64,000 nucleotides of DNA. It comes from Natronolimnobius baerhuensis. Lineage in GTDB: Archaea; Halobacteriota; Halobacteria; Halobacteriales; Natrialbaceae. Made by a program: the position numbers and the translations under genes. The DNA is taken from assembly GCF_002177135.1 (NCBI RefSeq), contig NZ_MWPH01000001.1, positions 558,001 through 622,000 on the forward strand, given 5' to 3'. Positions 1 to 8,140 of the stretch are shown here, piece by piece. Position 1 is the first letter of the stretch; every line of letters begins with the position of its first letter. A model generated the notes under the pieces. The model had not been told where the DNA came from. It did no database searches and was given only the letters and a program-made list of their open reading frames with translations.

Positions 1-77
1 CCAATCGTCAGCAAGCAACTCGTCGCTGGCGTCGCACGAAACAGTTCGGAAATCGGGACGGATTGGCGGGTAGACAT
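1..77 (-). CDS. 5' end of an unidentified gene running off the left edge
   Basis: An ATG at position 77 on the minus strand opens a frame of 25 codons that is still open at the window edge. The visible N-terminus begins MSTRQSVPISELFRATPA and then becomes hydrophobic (CLLTI). That would fit the cytosolic lead-in to a first membrane helix, for example of a rhomboid-type protein, but this is only a guess. It is divergent from the gene starting at 205. Confidence 0.4.
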   Translation of the reverse strand, partial: MSTRQSVPISELFRATPATSCLLTI

Positions 78-204
78 GGCGAATCGAGGGATATGCGTCC
101 TGTCGGGTCACCCGTCGTATTCCTTTTGGTTCGTGCCCTGACTGGGCACCTCCGTTTTCACCCCGACCGATACGTTCATTCCGACTGCGTTCCAACCGCC
201 GCCT

Positions 205-759
205 ATGCGGATTCGCGAGTGGCAGGACATACTTGAGGACGTTACTGACCGAGGTGTCGACGCCGAAGACTGGCGGGCAGTTGCCGGTGACCGAGCCGGT
301 GGTGTCGGCGAAGACATGTATCTCGCACATCCTCGCGCTGGGGTCTTTTTCCTGAAAACGTACGCCAAAAACCCCTACGAGGTGCGCGGCGTCGGCACGC
401 ACGTCGCCCGCAATCTCGACGACGAAATCGGCTCGTTTCTTCCCGACCAGCAAGAGTCGGGGGGCCGCTTTGCCGTCCAGTCGCCACCCGAGGACGAAGA
501 CCATGCCCACTCCGTCTCGAAGCGCCTCCAGACAGTTCTCGAGACCCACGCGGATGCACCGACGCGGCCACAGGATCTGTTCGACGACGTGATGGACGCT
601 CTCGAGAGTCCGGCGTTCGGGCCGATGGAGTACGACCAGTATGACCGCCCCGACGAACTCGAGGCGTTGGCCGACCGGTTCGAGGAGGCCGACGACCTGC
701 TGAACGCGGAACTCGAAGACTTGATCGAGACGGATGAAGTCGACCGCGGCTTCATGTGA
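205..759 (+). CDS. conserved haloarchaeal protein, function unknown
   Basis: This is a soluble acidic protein of 184 residues with no signal peptide or membrane helix. It starts MRIREWQDILEDV and contains a region around residues 35-60 (hydrophobic GVFFLKTYAKNPYEVRGVG) that could form a small alpha/beta core. The C-terminal third is a run of acidic helices. I do not recognise the family. Codon use matches its neighbours, with strong G/C in third positions, which supports it being a real gene. It is followed by an NTF2-like gene in the same direction. Confidence 0.75.
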   Translation: MRIREWQDILEDVTDRGVDAEDWRAVAGDRAGGVGEDMYLAHPRAGVFFLKTYAKNPYEVRGVGTHVARNLDDEIGSFLPDQQESGGRFAVQSPPEDEDHAHSVSKRLQTVLETHADAPTRPQDLFDDVMDALESPAFGPMEYDQYDRPDELEALADRFEEADDLLNAELEDLIETDEVDRGFM

Positions 760-802
760 CCTGCGACGTGCCTGCAACTCGCCTGCGATTGCGTCCGGTG
801 GG

Positions 803-809
803 TCTATAC
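803..809 (+). promoter_or_regulatory. TATA box for the NTF2-like gene
   Basis: The sequence tctatac lies 28 bp ahead of the ATG at 834, the spacing expected for a leaderless haloarchaeal transcript. This supports 834 as the start rather than the upstream in-frame extension. Confidence 0.5.
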
Positions 810-833
810 GACTCGCATCCGACGAAGACACCA

Positions 834-1247
834 ATGAGTGAGTCCCCAGCAACCGTCGTCCGCGAGTACTACGACGCGCTCCGGGCCGGCGAGGCGCTCG
901 AGGCGTATTTCCTCGAGGTCGAGGGAGCGACGACAGTCAAGTTTGGCATCAGCGAGGCGCTGTCTGGCTACGAGGCGGTCGCCGAGGCGCTTCGAGAACA
1001 GACCGAAACGACCGATGCGTGGTCACTCGAGAGTACCAATCTGGTCGTCAGCGAGTACGAGGGAGCGGCGACGTTCGCAGACGAAGTGACGATGGCCTGG
1101 ACGGACACCGAACGCGGCGACCGCAAGCGCTTCGAAACGCGCTGGAGTGGGACGCTTGTTCCGGCCGACTCGAGCGAGGACGCGACTGATTCAGACCCAG
1201 ACTGGCGCTTTGTCTCGATGCACGTCAGCACCGCGGAGGCGGTATGA
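834..1247 (+). CDS. SnoaL/NTF2-like domain protein
   Basis: The protein has 137 residues. The N-terminal helix SPATVVREYYDALRAGEA, the later G-YEAVAEALREQ helix and the beta strands ending in WRFVSMHVST are typical of small cone-shaped NTF2/SnoaL-like proteins, which act as ketosteroid isomerase-like enzymes or ligand carriers. No substrate can be inferred. The ATG at 834 is preferred because a TATA box sits 28 bp upstream. Its stop overlaps the start of the next gene by 4 bp (ATGA), so the two are probably co-translated. Confidence 0.75.
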   Translation: MSESPATVVREYYDALRAGEALEAYFLEVEGATTVKFGISEALSGYEAVAEALREQTETTDAWSLESTNLVVSEYEGAATFADEVTMAWTDTERGDRKRFETRWSGTLVPADSSEDATDSDPDWRFVSMHVSTAEAV

Positions 1248-1543
1248 GCGACGACCGCGGGCGGACGTATGGGCACAAACGCGACCGTGAGCAGGACACT
1301 CGAGAGCACGGTCGCCGCGGACGGAACCGCCGGGGACGAGGCCGTCACGGCACGAGCGCACGCGATCCCGACGTCGCGGGCCGACGACAACTCGGTGCCG
1401 GATTCGTCGCTCTCGTCGGGCTCTCCGGTGGCCTCATGGCGATTCAGGGCGGCGCTCCGCTCGAGGTGATCGGCGCGGTCACGCTCGGCAGTTTCCTTCT
1501 CGGTGGCGCGTTGCTGTGGTACCTGTCCCGGATCATGGGATAG
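1244..1543 (+). CDS. small basic-tailed membrane protein
   Basis: The protein has 99 residues. The first 45 are highly charged and arginine-rich (RRGRNRRGRGRHG), followed by two closely spaced membrane segments (about residues 50-65 and 72-92) and a short tail. The start overlaps the stop of the NTF2-like gene by 4 bp, indicating translational coupling. Arg-rich cytosolic tails with a two-helix hairpin recur in small haloarchaeal membrane proteins of unknown function. No catalytic motif is seen. Confidence 0.7.
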   Translation: MSDDRGRTYGHKRDREQDTREHGRRGRNRRGRGRHGTSARDPDVAGRRQLGAGFVALVGLSGGLMAIQGGAPLEVIGAVTLGSFLLGGALLWYLSRIMG

Positions 1544-1559
1544 CGAGGTCAGACGGACT

Positions 1560-2522
1560 TCAGCGCTCGACGCGTCGAATCCACGTCTCCGGCGCGTCGA
1601 GTTCATCGTGACTCGGCAGGTACTCCGGGCCCTCCCAGACCAGCGAGGCCGTCTCGAGGTCGCGAGCGGCGGCGATGTGTTCGAAGAAGTCCTTCCCGCG
1701 TTCGTACTGGCGGCGCTTGAGACCGAGCCCGAGCAGGCGACGGAACAACTGCTGGAGCGGGCCACGACCCTGTCGGCGCTCGTCGAGTTTTCGCCGCAGG
1801 TCTTCGTACTCGCCGTCGAAGGCGTGATCCATCAGCAGTTCAGCATAGCCTTCGACGACGGTCATCGCCGCGTCGAGTTCGCGGAACGCATCACGGTCGA
1901 ACGACCCCTGTGAAAGCGTCGCGATACCCGCCTCCATGCGCTGCTCGAGATGCTCGGAGAGCCACGGTGCGGCCCCGAACTCGGCGGCGTGGGTGACTTC
2001 GTGGAACGCGATCCAGCGCCGGAAGCGGTCGGCATCGACCGCGAGCGTGTCAGCCGCATTGAGGATGTTTGGCTGGACGAAATACAGCGCGTGATCTTCC
2101 TGTGGCGAGTCAGCAAGCAAGAGCGGGTCGTACTGACCGAGGACGTTTCGTCCGAGGAAGGCAAGCAGCACCGTCATCGTGCCCGTATTGACGGTTCGGG
2201 CGACGCCCGGAAACGCACCAGTCCCGGCGTGGGTCTCGAGCGTGCGCATAATGCGTTCGAAGGTCGCGACGTTGGCGTCGATCCAGTGATGGCGGTTCTG
2301 GATCTCGACAGTCTCGGGAACGTCAAACTCGAGTCCGGAAACCTCACGGACGCCGGCACGGGCGTCTCGAACGTCACGTGCGTACGCCTCGCGTTCGTCC
2401 GCCGTTAGCGCAATCGAGCCAGGCTCGGTCGCCGCCTTGGCTGCGTCGGCGGCCGACTCCCAGTCGATTGCATCGTCGCCGGACGCGTCGGCAACGGCCC
2501 GGACGCTACGATAGAGATTCAC
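1560..2522 (-). CDS. zinc-dependent metalloprotease-like protein, DUF2342 family
   Basis: The protein carries the zinc-binding motif HEVTHAAEF (HExxH) in the middle, preceded by NAADTLAVDADRFRRWIAFH and followed by an acidic EGYAEL segment. This arrangement is typical of the DUF2342 group, often annotated as coenzyme F420 biosynthesis-associated. Its real substrate is unknown. The reading frame is open upstream to an ATG at 2576, but that extension looks non-native. I prefer the GTG at 2522 (VNLYRSVRAVA), giving 320 residues. It converges with the preceding plus-strand pair. Confidence 0.8.
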   Translation of the reverse strand: MNLYRSVRAVADASGDDAIDWESAADAAKAATEPGSIALTADEREAYARDVRDARAGVREVSGLEFDVPETVEIQNRHHWIDANVATFERIMRTLETHAGTGAFPGVARTVNTGTMTVLLAFLGRNVLGQYDPLLLADSPQEDHALYFVQPNILNAADTLAVDADRFRRWIAFHEVTHAAEFGAAPWLSEHLEQRMEAGIATLSQGSFDRDAFRELDAAMTVVEGYAELLMDHAFDGEYEDLRRKLDERRQGRGPLQQLFRRLLGLGLKRRQYERGKDFFEHIAAARDLETASLVWEGPEYLPSHDELDAPETWIRRVER

Positions 2523-2662
2523 GGCCCTAGGTACGGTAAGCGAACGCAAAAGGGTTCGGCCCGGCCAGCACTCCACTCACAGACAACGAACTGGCAACTC
2601 GATTGCGCGGAAGGCCGCTCTATTCCGTGCCGAGTCGACCGCGCTCGCAGCGCGCTCGAGGG

Positions 2663-2998
2663 TTAGTTGACGATAACGTCTGGCTGTTCGTCTTCGGCCT
2701 CGAGGTCGGCCTCATCGTCGCCGCCGCGGAACTTCTTGACGGCAACGCCGGCAACGACGAGGACGGCAAGCGCGACGACAGCACCGAGTGCGCCCTTCCC
2801 GCTCGAGCCGTCGTCCTCCTCGAACTCCGACTCGAGGTCGGTGTCGGTTTCTGGCTCCGTCTCGAGGTCGTCGACTGCGTCTTCGTCGGCAGTATCAGCA
2901 GTGCCACCGAACGGCAGCGCGTCGCTGATCGTTCGCGGGCCGAACTGCGGATTCCCGTCCAGATGCAACTCGATGAGGGTGAAGTTTTTATCTCCCAT
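2663..2998 (-). CDS. membrane-anchored acidic haloarchaeal protein
   Basis: The protein has 111 residues. The N-terminal part (MGDKNFTLIELHLDGNPQFG) is conserved-looking, followed by an acidic Glu/Asp linker, one membrane helix (about GALGAVVALAVLVVAGVAV), a short KKFRGG stop-transfer segment and an acidic tail. It is probably anchored with the N-terminal domain outside, though the orientation is inferred. A TATA-like box on the minus strand at 3021-3028 fits a leaderless start at 2998. Confidence 0.75.
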   Translation of the reverse strand: MGDKNFTLIELHLDGNPQFGPRTISDALPFGGTADTADEDAVDDLETEPETDTDLESEFEEDDGSSGKGALGAVVALAVLVVAGVAVKKFRGGDDEADLEAEDEQPDVIVN

Positions 2999-3020
2999 AG
3001 TGGGACGGTCAACGACGGCC

Positions 3021-3028
3021 TACTTATC
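3021..3028 (-). promoter_or_regulatory. TATA box for the 2998 start
   Basis: Read on the minus strand, gataagta lies about 27 bp ahead of the ATG at 2998, which fits a leaderless transcript. Confidence 0.4.
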
Positions 3029-3117
3029 CGTTTGGTTGACTCCGATATCTTGATAGTCGTTGTTCGGGCCTCAGTAGGCATCCCCTGACCCCGCACGCTG
3101 TGCACGGAGGACCGGTA

Positions 3118-3125
3118 CGATTAAG
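3118..3125 (+). promoter_or_regulatory. TATA box of the Lsm-L37e operon
   Basis: The sequence cgattaag lies about 28 bp ahead of the Lsm ATG at 3150, matching the spacing of other leaderless starts in the window. Confidence 0.45.
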
Positions 3126-3149
3126 TGTTCATCACCTGCGGTCTTTCGT

Positions 3150-3395
3150 ATGAGTGGACGACCGCTGGACGTCCTCGAGGCGTCACTCGGCGACCGGGTC
3201 ACAGTACGACTCAAAAGTGGCGACGAGTACGATGGCGACCTCGCTGGCTACGACCAGCATATGAACCTCGTACTCGAGGATGTGACGATTGCGACGACGG
3301 ACGCCGTCTCGGGGTCTGAACCGACCGACGACGATGCGTCGAGTGAAGACACAACCATTATACGCGGCGATAACGTCGTTTCGATCACTCCATGA
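3150..3395 (+). CDS. lsm: archaeal Lsm (Sm-like) RNA-binding protein
   Basis: This protein of 81 residues has the Sm1 motif ([33 protein letters not shown]) and the Sm2 motif [10 protein letters not shown] with the expected RGD-N signature. Archaeal Lsm proteins form heptameric rings that bind U-rich single-stranded RNA and act in small-RNA metabolism. The loop between Sm1 and Sm2 is lengthened by an acidic insert, as is usual in haloarchaea. The stop overlaps the start of the L37e gene by 4 bp. An Lsm-L37e pair is a well-known haloarchaeal arrangement. Confidence 0.95.
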   Translation: MSGRPLDVLEASLGDRVTVRLKSGDEYDGDLAGYDQHMNLVLEDVTIATTDAVSGSEPTDDDASSEDTTIIRGDNVVSITP

Positions 3396-3568
3396 CTGGT
3401 GCAGGAACCCCAAGCCAAGGAAAGAAGAACACGACGACCCACACGAAGTGCCGTCGCTGCGGAGAGAAGTCATACCACACGAAGAAGAAAGTCTGCTCGT
3501 CCTGTGGCTTTGGCACGTCCGCCAAACGCCGCGACTACGAGTGGCAGTCGAAAACCGGCGACAATTAA
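3392..3568 (+). CDS. rpl37e: 50S ribosomal protein L37e
   Basis: This short gene (58 residues) encodes [19 protein letters not shown] at its start, then the zinc-ribbon pair CRRCG and CSSCGFG, and ends [13 protein letters not shown]. The length and the four cysteines match L37e, a zinc-binding protein of the archaeal and eukaryotic large subunit that contacts 23S rRNA. It overlaps the Lsm gene by 4 bp (ATGA) and must be co-transcribed with it. Confidence 0.97.
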   Translation: MTGAGTPSQGKKNTTTHTKCRRCGEKSYHTKKKVCSSCGFGTSAKRRDYEWQSKTGDN

Positions 3569-3769
3569 TTCGCGCCGATCTCGATACCCGTTCTTCTTCA
3601 CTTTCAGTACCCTGAGCGATGCGTGTCTCGATTCCCTCGAGACCGCGACCGACTGAAGCCGCCAGATCGGCTGAGATACTTGATTTCGGGCGTAACAAAC
3701 GTTTATGCCCGTCTCGAGCCTAATTAGTAGCGACCACGCTGCACCGAGGCAGGCGGTCGAGGGATACCC

Positions 3770-4468
3770 ATGCTAACTGACGCACTTTCCTACCTGAACA
3801 ACAGTGACGACGCCTGGAAGACGACTATACTCGGCGGAATCTTTCTCTTGTTTAGCTTCTTGTTGCTCCCCCTGTTTCTCGTCTGGGGCTACATTGTCCG
3901 CGTCGTCGACCGAACCGCACATGGCGACGAGGAGGCTCCGACGTTCGAAGACTGGGGCGAGATGTTGGTCGACGGCGCGAAAGTGGGCCTCATTTTGCTC
4001 GCGTACGCGCTTGTTCCGGCCGTCGTCGGGACGGTACTCGTCGGCGGAATTCTGCTCGCAACGGGTGGCGAACCCGGCGTCCTCGGCATCGGCGCGCTGA
4101 CCATCAGCGCCCTCCTGACGCTCGCCGTCGCCATCGCGGCGATGTACGTCGCGCCAGCAGGAATCGCGAACTTCGCCGCCGAGCGACGACTCGGCGCGGG
4201 AATCGATCTCGAGGCACTGCGCCCAACGCTTCGAACCGGAACCTACGCGAGCGCCTGGCTGATCGCCCTCGGAATCGTGATCGTCGGCGGGTTCGTCTCT
4301 GGCGTTCTCGCGCCGATCCCCTTCCTCGGGCCGGTACTGGGTGCGCTCGTCTCGTTCTACGCGCTGGTCGCCGCGTACTCCGTGATCGGGCGCACCTGGG
4401 GCGAACTCCACCCCGTCACGCTCGAACAGGATGGCACCGAATCGACGGGCGAACGACCCGCTGTTTGA
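3770..4468 (+). CDS. DUF4013 family multi-spanning membrane protein
   Basis: The protein has 232 residues with about five to six membrane segments. The start (MLTDALSYLNNSDDAWKTTILGG), the first hydrophobic helices and the internal WGEMLVDGAKVGLILL segment are characteristic of DUF4013 membrane proteins, common in haloarchaea and some bacteria. Their biochemical role is unknown. The C-terminus is a short soluble acidic tail. It stands alone with 200 bp of upstream non-coding sequence. Confidence 0.85.
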   Translation: MLTDALSYLNNSDDAWKTTILGGIFLLFSFLLLPLFLVWGYIVRVVDRTAHGDEEAPTFEDWGEMLVDGAKVGLILLAYALVPAVVGTVLVGGILLATGGEPGVLGIGALTISALLTLAVAIAAMYVAPAGIANFAAERRLGAGIDLEALRPTLRTGTYASAWLIALGIVIVGGFVSGVLAPIPFLGPVLGALVSFYALVAAYSVIGRTWGELHPVTLEQDGTESTGERPAV

Positions 4469-4480
4469 ACCGGTTTTTCA

Positions 4481-4554
4481 TACTGTTGGACAGAACTATT
4501 TGAAGATCGGTCGCGAATCGCGACCGACTTCTCACTGACTTCTGTCCGACAGTA
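4481..4554. repeat. 74-bp nested inverted repeat, MITE-like or strong hairpin
   Basis: The outer arms are TACTGTTGGACAGAA (4481-4495) and TTCTGTCCGACAGTA (4540-4554), which are reverse complements except for one base. Inside them is a second inverted repeat, cggtcgcga (4508-4516) and tcgcgaccg (4518-4526), around a single base. The element is flanked by the trinucleotide tca on both sides, which could be a target-site duplication. It could equally act as a terminator between the DUF4013 gene and the next gene. Confidence 0.6.
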
Positions 4555-4606
4555 TCACCAGCCGACCGATGGACAGCCATTAGTCTCGGGCCGCAAACAC
4601 ACCGAT

Positions 4607-5803
4607 ATGGAACTGGAGACGACCGACGCGTTCGTCGGCCTCGAGTGTGTCGACTGCGAGACGACCGTCGACGCCGACGAATCGCACGCGTGTCCGGACT
4701 GTGGGGGACGACTCGAGGCGCGCTATGACTACGACGCAATCGACTTGGACCGCGAGACGCTCGCCTCGAGACCGTTCGACACCCAGTGGCGCTACGAGGA
4801 ACTGCTGCCGTTCACTCGCGAGAGTGCGGTCTCGACAAACGAAGGAGCAACGGCGCTGGTCGAGTGCCCGGCGCTGGCCGAGGAGTTGGGCGTTGAGCGC
4901 GTCTACATCAAAGACGAGGGACGGAATCCGACGGGCTCGGTCGCAGACCGTGGGCAAAGCGTCGCCCTCACGGCCGCGAGCCAGCACGGCGCGACCGACG
5001 TGGCACTCGCCTCGACCGGCGACGGGGGGCAGTCCGCAGCCGCCTACGCGGGCCGCGCGGGCCTCGAGTCACACGTCTATCTTCCCTCGCGCTCGGGCTT
5101 TACGACCAAGGCGATGGTCAACGTCCACGGCGGCGACATGAACGTCGTCGGCGGGCGCTACGGCGACGCGCTCGAGGCGGCCGCGGAGGTCCTCGACGAA
5201 CACGACGACTGGTACTCGCTGCAGGCGTTCGAGACGCCCTATCGCCACGAGGGCGCGAAGACGCTGCTGTACGAACTGATCGAACAACTCGAGTGGGAGG
5301 TGCCCGACGCGATCTGTTATCCGACGGGCAGCGGCGTCGGCCTCACGGGCCTCTACAAGGGTGCAACGGAGTTTCGCGAACTCGGGCTGATCGACGACCT
5401 GCCGCCGCTGTACGCGGTCCAACCCAGCGGCTGTGCGCCCATCGTCGAGGCCCACGAGGCGGGCCAGGACGCCCACCAGCCCGAGGAAACGCCGGACACG
5501 ATCTGTGGCACACTCGAGGTTCCGGACCCCGCAGGCGGCCCGCAGGCGCTCGAGGCGATCCGCGAGAGCGGTGGCGGTGCCGTCACGAGCGACGACCCCA
5601 GCATTCTCGAGTCCGGCGTCCAGGTCGCCCAGCACGCGGGCATCGAGATGGCCCCGAGTTCGGCCGCGGCAGCCAGCGGCGCGTGGGAACTGGCCGAGCA
5701 AGGTGCCTTCGACGGGGACGAGACGGTCGTCATCTGCAACACGGGCACCGGGAACAAGGAGGCGGACGTACTGCGCAGTCACCTGATGGGTCAGGGAATC
5801 TGA
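4607..5803 (+). CDS. threonine synthase-like PLP-fold protein lacking the Schiff-base lysine
   Basis: The protein has 398 residues. An N-terminal zinc ribbon (CVDC and CPDCGG, residues 14-34) precedes a fold-type II PLP-enzyme domain, as in archaeal threonine synthase, which converts O-phosphohomoserine to threonine. The usual PLP-lysine motif NPTGSFKDR reads NPTGSVADRG here, so residue 113 is alanine (GCA at 4943-4945). The substrate loop (STGDGGQSA, normally SSGN-like) and the glycine loop (PTGSGVGLTGLYKG) are also altered. It is therefore probably a diverged paralogue rather than the working ThrC. A regulatory or non-PLP role is possible. Confidence 0.8.
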   Translation: MELETTDAFVGLECVDCETTVDADESHACPDCGGRLEARYDYDAIDLDRETLASRPFDTQWRYEELLPFTRESAVSTNEGATALVECPALAEELGVERVYIKDEGRNPTGSVADRGQSVALTAASQHGATDVALASTGDGGQSAAAYAGRAGLESHVYLPSRSGFTTKAMVNVHGGDMNVVGGRYGDALEAAAEVLDEHDDWYSLQAFETPYRHEGAKTLLYELIEQLEWEVPDAICYPTGSGVGLTGLYKGATEFRELGLIDDLPPLYAVQPSGCAPIVEAHEAGQDAHQPEETPDTICGTLEVPDPAGGPQALEAIRESGGGAVTSDDPSILESGVQVAQHAGIEMAPSSAAAASGAWELAEQGAFDGDETVVICNTGTGNKEADVLRSHLMGQGI

Positions 5804-5822
5804 TCGCTGCTGGTCGACGCAG

Positions 5823-6143
5823 CTACCGTACGGACCAAATCGCTCGAAGGTTATTGAACACCGCATAGGCACCAACCATCGCGATTCCGGCCGGGATAAG
5901 CAGCCGAATTCGAGGGTCGGGCACGGCGAGCGAGCCTGCGTAAAAGACGCCGAGAATCACGGCCTTGAACAGGCCGAATCGCACGGCCGACGGTGGCTCG
6001 CCGAGTATTGTGCGCGGGATTTGTTGCCCTTCCTCGAGGTCGTCGTACTCGAGGCCGCGAAGCGTCGTCACGAGGTCGCCAACGCCGTAGAAGCCGATAG
6101 CCAGCGCCCAGAGCACGACCGCGAGTGGTGACGAGACGAGCAC
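5823..6143 (-). CDS. small three-helix membrane protein
   Basis: The protein has 106 residues and three hydrophobic segments (about 7-30, 58-75 and 80-100). The loop after the first helix is acidic (GLEYDDLEEGQQIPRTILG). I do not recognise the family; similar short membrane proteins are widespread in haloarchaea. It lies immediately downstream of the pelota gene on the same strand, 27 bp away, so the two may share a transcript. Confidence 0.7.
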   Translation of the reverse strand: MLVSSPLAVVLWALAIGFYGVGDLVTTLRGLEYDDLEEGQQIPRTILGEPPSAVRFGLFKAVILGVFYAGSLAVPDPRIRLLIPAGIAMVGAYAVFNNLRAIWSVR

Positions 6144-6170
6144 GTGTCTGACCTCTCTGTGCTCTCCGTC

Positions 6171-7238
6171 TCACTCGAGGCGATAGCGAAGCAACGCTGC
6201 GATGCCGCCGAGATTCGACAGCTGTTCGCCCGGCGGGAACTCGCTCGAGAAGACGGTGACGTCGCCGCCTTTCTGCTCAGTCGTTCGGACGAGGTCATCG
6301 ATATCGAGCGCCCACTCGCCGTCGGGGCCGCGCTCTTTTCGCAGGCGGTCGTCGAGGACGAGCAAGCGCTCGATGGCACCAAATTCTGCGGCCTGCTGGA
6401 CCTGGTCGGGACCGTAGGCGGCTTTCGCGCCCTGAGCCATGCGCTTCGTGAGTTCGTCGATGTACTCGGCCTCGCTCTCGATGCGCGTTTCCTGTTGAAC
6501 GTCTGCGACGGCTCCGCGTTTCAGGACCTCGTGGACCCCGCGGTCGCCAACGGCTGCCGTATCGACCATCGTGAGCTTCTCGGCGACTGCGGGTTCGTTG
6601 TTCTCGATGTACTTTTGCGCGTCCTGTTTCGTAAAGCCGGGTCCGGCGAGGATGATCGCATCGGCGTCCTGGCGTTTGAGGACGTTGCCGAGTTCGGCGA
6701 ACAGTTCGGAGCGCTCGCGGGCGAACTCGCCTTTGCCGGTCGGACCGGTGATCGCCGCGCGCTCTTCGGTGCCGTACTGGGCGACCGTGTGGACGTGGGC
6801 CTGGCCCTCTTCGACCGTCGCGATAGCCACGTCGGGGTTTTCGGTGGCTTCTTCGGCTTCCTCGAGGCGGGCCTCCTGATCCGGCTTGAACCACTTCTCG
6901 ATGGAGAGTTCCTCACGCTCTTCGACGTTCAGGGTGTGGTGGAATCCCAACTGGTCCTCGCGCGAACAGGCGACGATCTCGCCGCCGACCCGCAGCCGGT
7001 TCGCGAACTTGTGGAACTCGATATCGTCGACGGCGATAGCGACCCACATGTGCTCGCGCTCGCCGCCCGTATCGCGCATCTGGTCGTCGTTGCGCTGGAT
7101 CCGCCGGGTCGTATCGCCCGCAACGCGGTCGCCGGGCTCTAAGACGTACTGGAGGTGCCAGAGATCGTCGACGCTCTCGGGGACGACCGTCACCCGCTCG
7201 CGGCCGCCCTCGACCTGCTCCCGGTCTTTGATCTGCAT
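6171..7238 (-). CDS. pelA: mRNA surveillance protein Pelota
   Basis: The protein has 355 residues from the ATG at 7238 ([20 protein letters not shown]). The order of domains is the Sm-fold N-domain with the [16 protein letters not shown] signature, a central eRF1-2-like domain, and a C-terminal eRF1-3-like domain ending [19 protein letters not shown]. It lacks the GGQ of release factors, as Pelota does. With aEF1A and ABCE1, Pelota rescues stalled ribosomes. The longer open frame to 7391 is upstream non-coding sequence. Confidence 0.96.
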   Translation of the reverse strand: MQIKDREQVEGGRERVTVVPESVDDLWHLQYVLEPGDRVAGDTTRRIQRNDDQMRDTGGEREHMWVAIAVDDIEFHKFANRLRVGGEIVACSREDQLGFHHTLNVEEREELSIEKWFKPDQEARLEEAEEATENPDVAIATVEEGQAHVHTVAQYGTEERAAITGPTGKGEFARERSELFAELGNVLKRQDADAIILAGPGFTKQDAQKYIENNEPAVAEKLTMVDTAAVGDRGVHEVLKRGAVADVQQETRIESEAEYIDELTKRMAQGAKAAYGPDQVQQAAEFGAIERLLVLDDRLRKERGPDGEWALDIDDLVRTTEQKGGDVTVFSSEFPPGEQLSNLGGIAALLRYRLE

Positions 7239-7376
7239 AGTCTGCGATTTGGGTGGCGAGACTAAGTGGGCTGCGATCCCTCGAGTCACGGCGCGTGATG
7301 CGCGGCCACGGCGCCCTCTGCGAGTCTTGGCACTGTTAGGGACGACTGCTAACCGCTGTGAGTGCCATGTTACCGT

Positions 7377-7901
7377 ATGAAGATCGCACACGTCTCCGCA
7401 CTCGAATCATTCGGTTCCCGGTCGCTCGTCATCCATGGCGTGATGGTGCTTGCGTTCGCCAACGCCGTCTTTGCGGGGTTGTTCATCGGCGGCCAGCTCG
7501 GCGTCGTTTCGTTCGTCGCGCTGCTCAACTTCACCGCGGGGCTGTGGGTCGCCCACTCGGTGCACTCACTCGGCAACGCCACGACTGGCGAGTACAGCGG
7601 CGTCCTGAACGAACTGGCCGACCGCACCGAGCGCGGTGGCGGCCAGTGGCTCGGAATCGGCCGCTTCGGTCGCCTGCTCGCGCTCATCGCAGCCGTGACC
7701 GCCACCGCACTGTTGACCGCCGCACAGGTCCTTCCCGGCGCGCTACTCCCCGTCGCGACCGTCGCCGTCGGCATCATCGCCCTCGTAACCGCCATCGTGG
7801 GCTTTCTCATCGCCCTCGGCGCCTCCTACGACGAGAGCCAACAGCGCTGGGACGACCGCCTCGAGCACGCCGACGCAGAGCCGGGTGAGATCGACGGCTA
7901 A
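7377..7901 (+). CDS. four-helix membrane protein, function unknown
   Basis: The protein has 174 residues with four membrane segments (about 18-42, 45-65, 103-125 and 128-150) and an amphipathic loop between helices two and three. The C-terminal tail is acidic. A GTG at 7362 would add five residues; the ATG at 7377 ([16 protein letters not shown]) is the more natural start. It is divergent from the pelota gene, with about 138 bp between the two starts for both promoters. No family recognised. Confidence 0.75.
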   Translation: MKIAHVSALESFGSRSLVIHGVMVLAFANAVFAGLFIGGQLGVVSFVALLNFTAGLWVAHSVHSLGNATTGEYSGVLNELADRTERGGGQWLGIGRFGRLLALIAAVTATALLTAAQVLPGALLPVATVAVGIIALVTAIVGFLIALGASYDESQQRWDDRLEHADAEPGEIDG

Positions 7902-8140
7902 GTCGAGAGCCGAGCCGATACTCCCGGTCAGTTCGAGTCGGTGTGAGAGGTAACCACACCCACGAAGACACCGTTTTCGCAGGTTCGAATCGAGAGATTC
8001 AACTCTCCGAAGTTGTGACTGAGAGGCGTGGACGTTCCGAACGATTCCGTCGCCCGTCGATCCGATTCCGCCGTGTCCGTGAGTCGGTCTGTTTGCTCGC
8101 CAGCGAAGCGATTCGATAATTCGTCGACTCGAGTAAGAGC

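Noticed and set aside
6144-7142. 332-codon plus-strand frame opposite pelota
   Set aside because: It is antisense to a clear Pelota gene and has no recognisable domain.
7980-8040. GGTTCGAATC segment resembling a tRNA T-loop
   Set aside because: No acceptor, D-arm or anticodon stem can be built around it.
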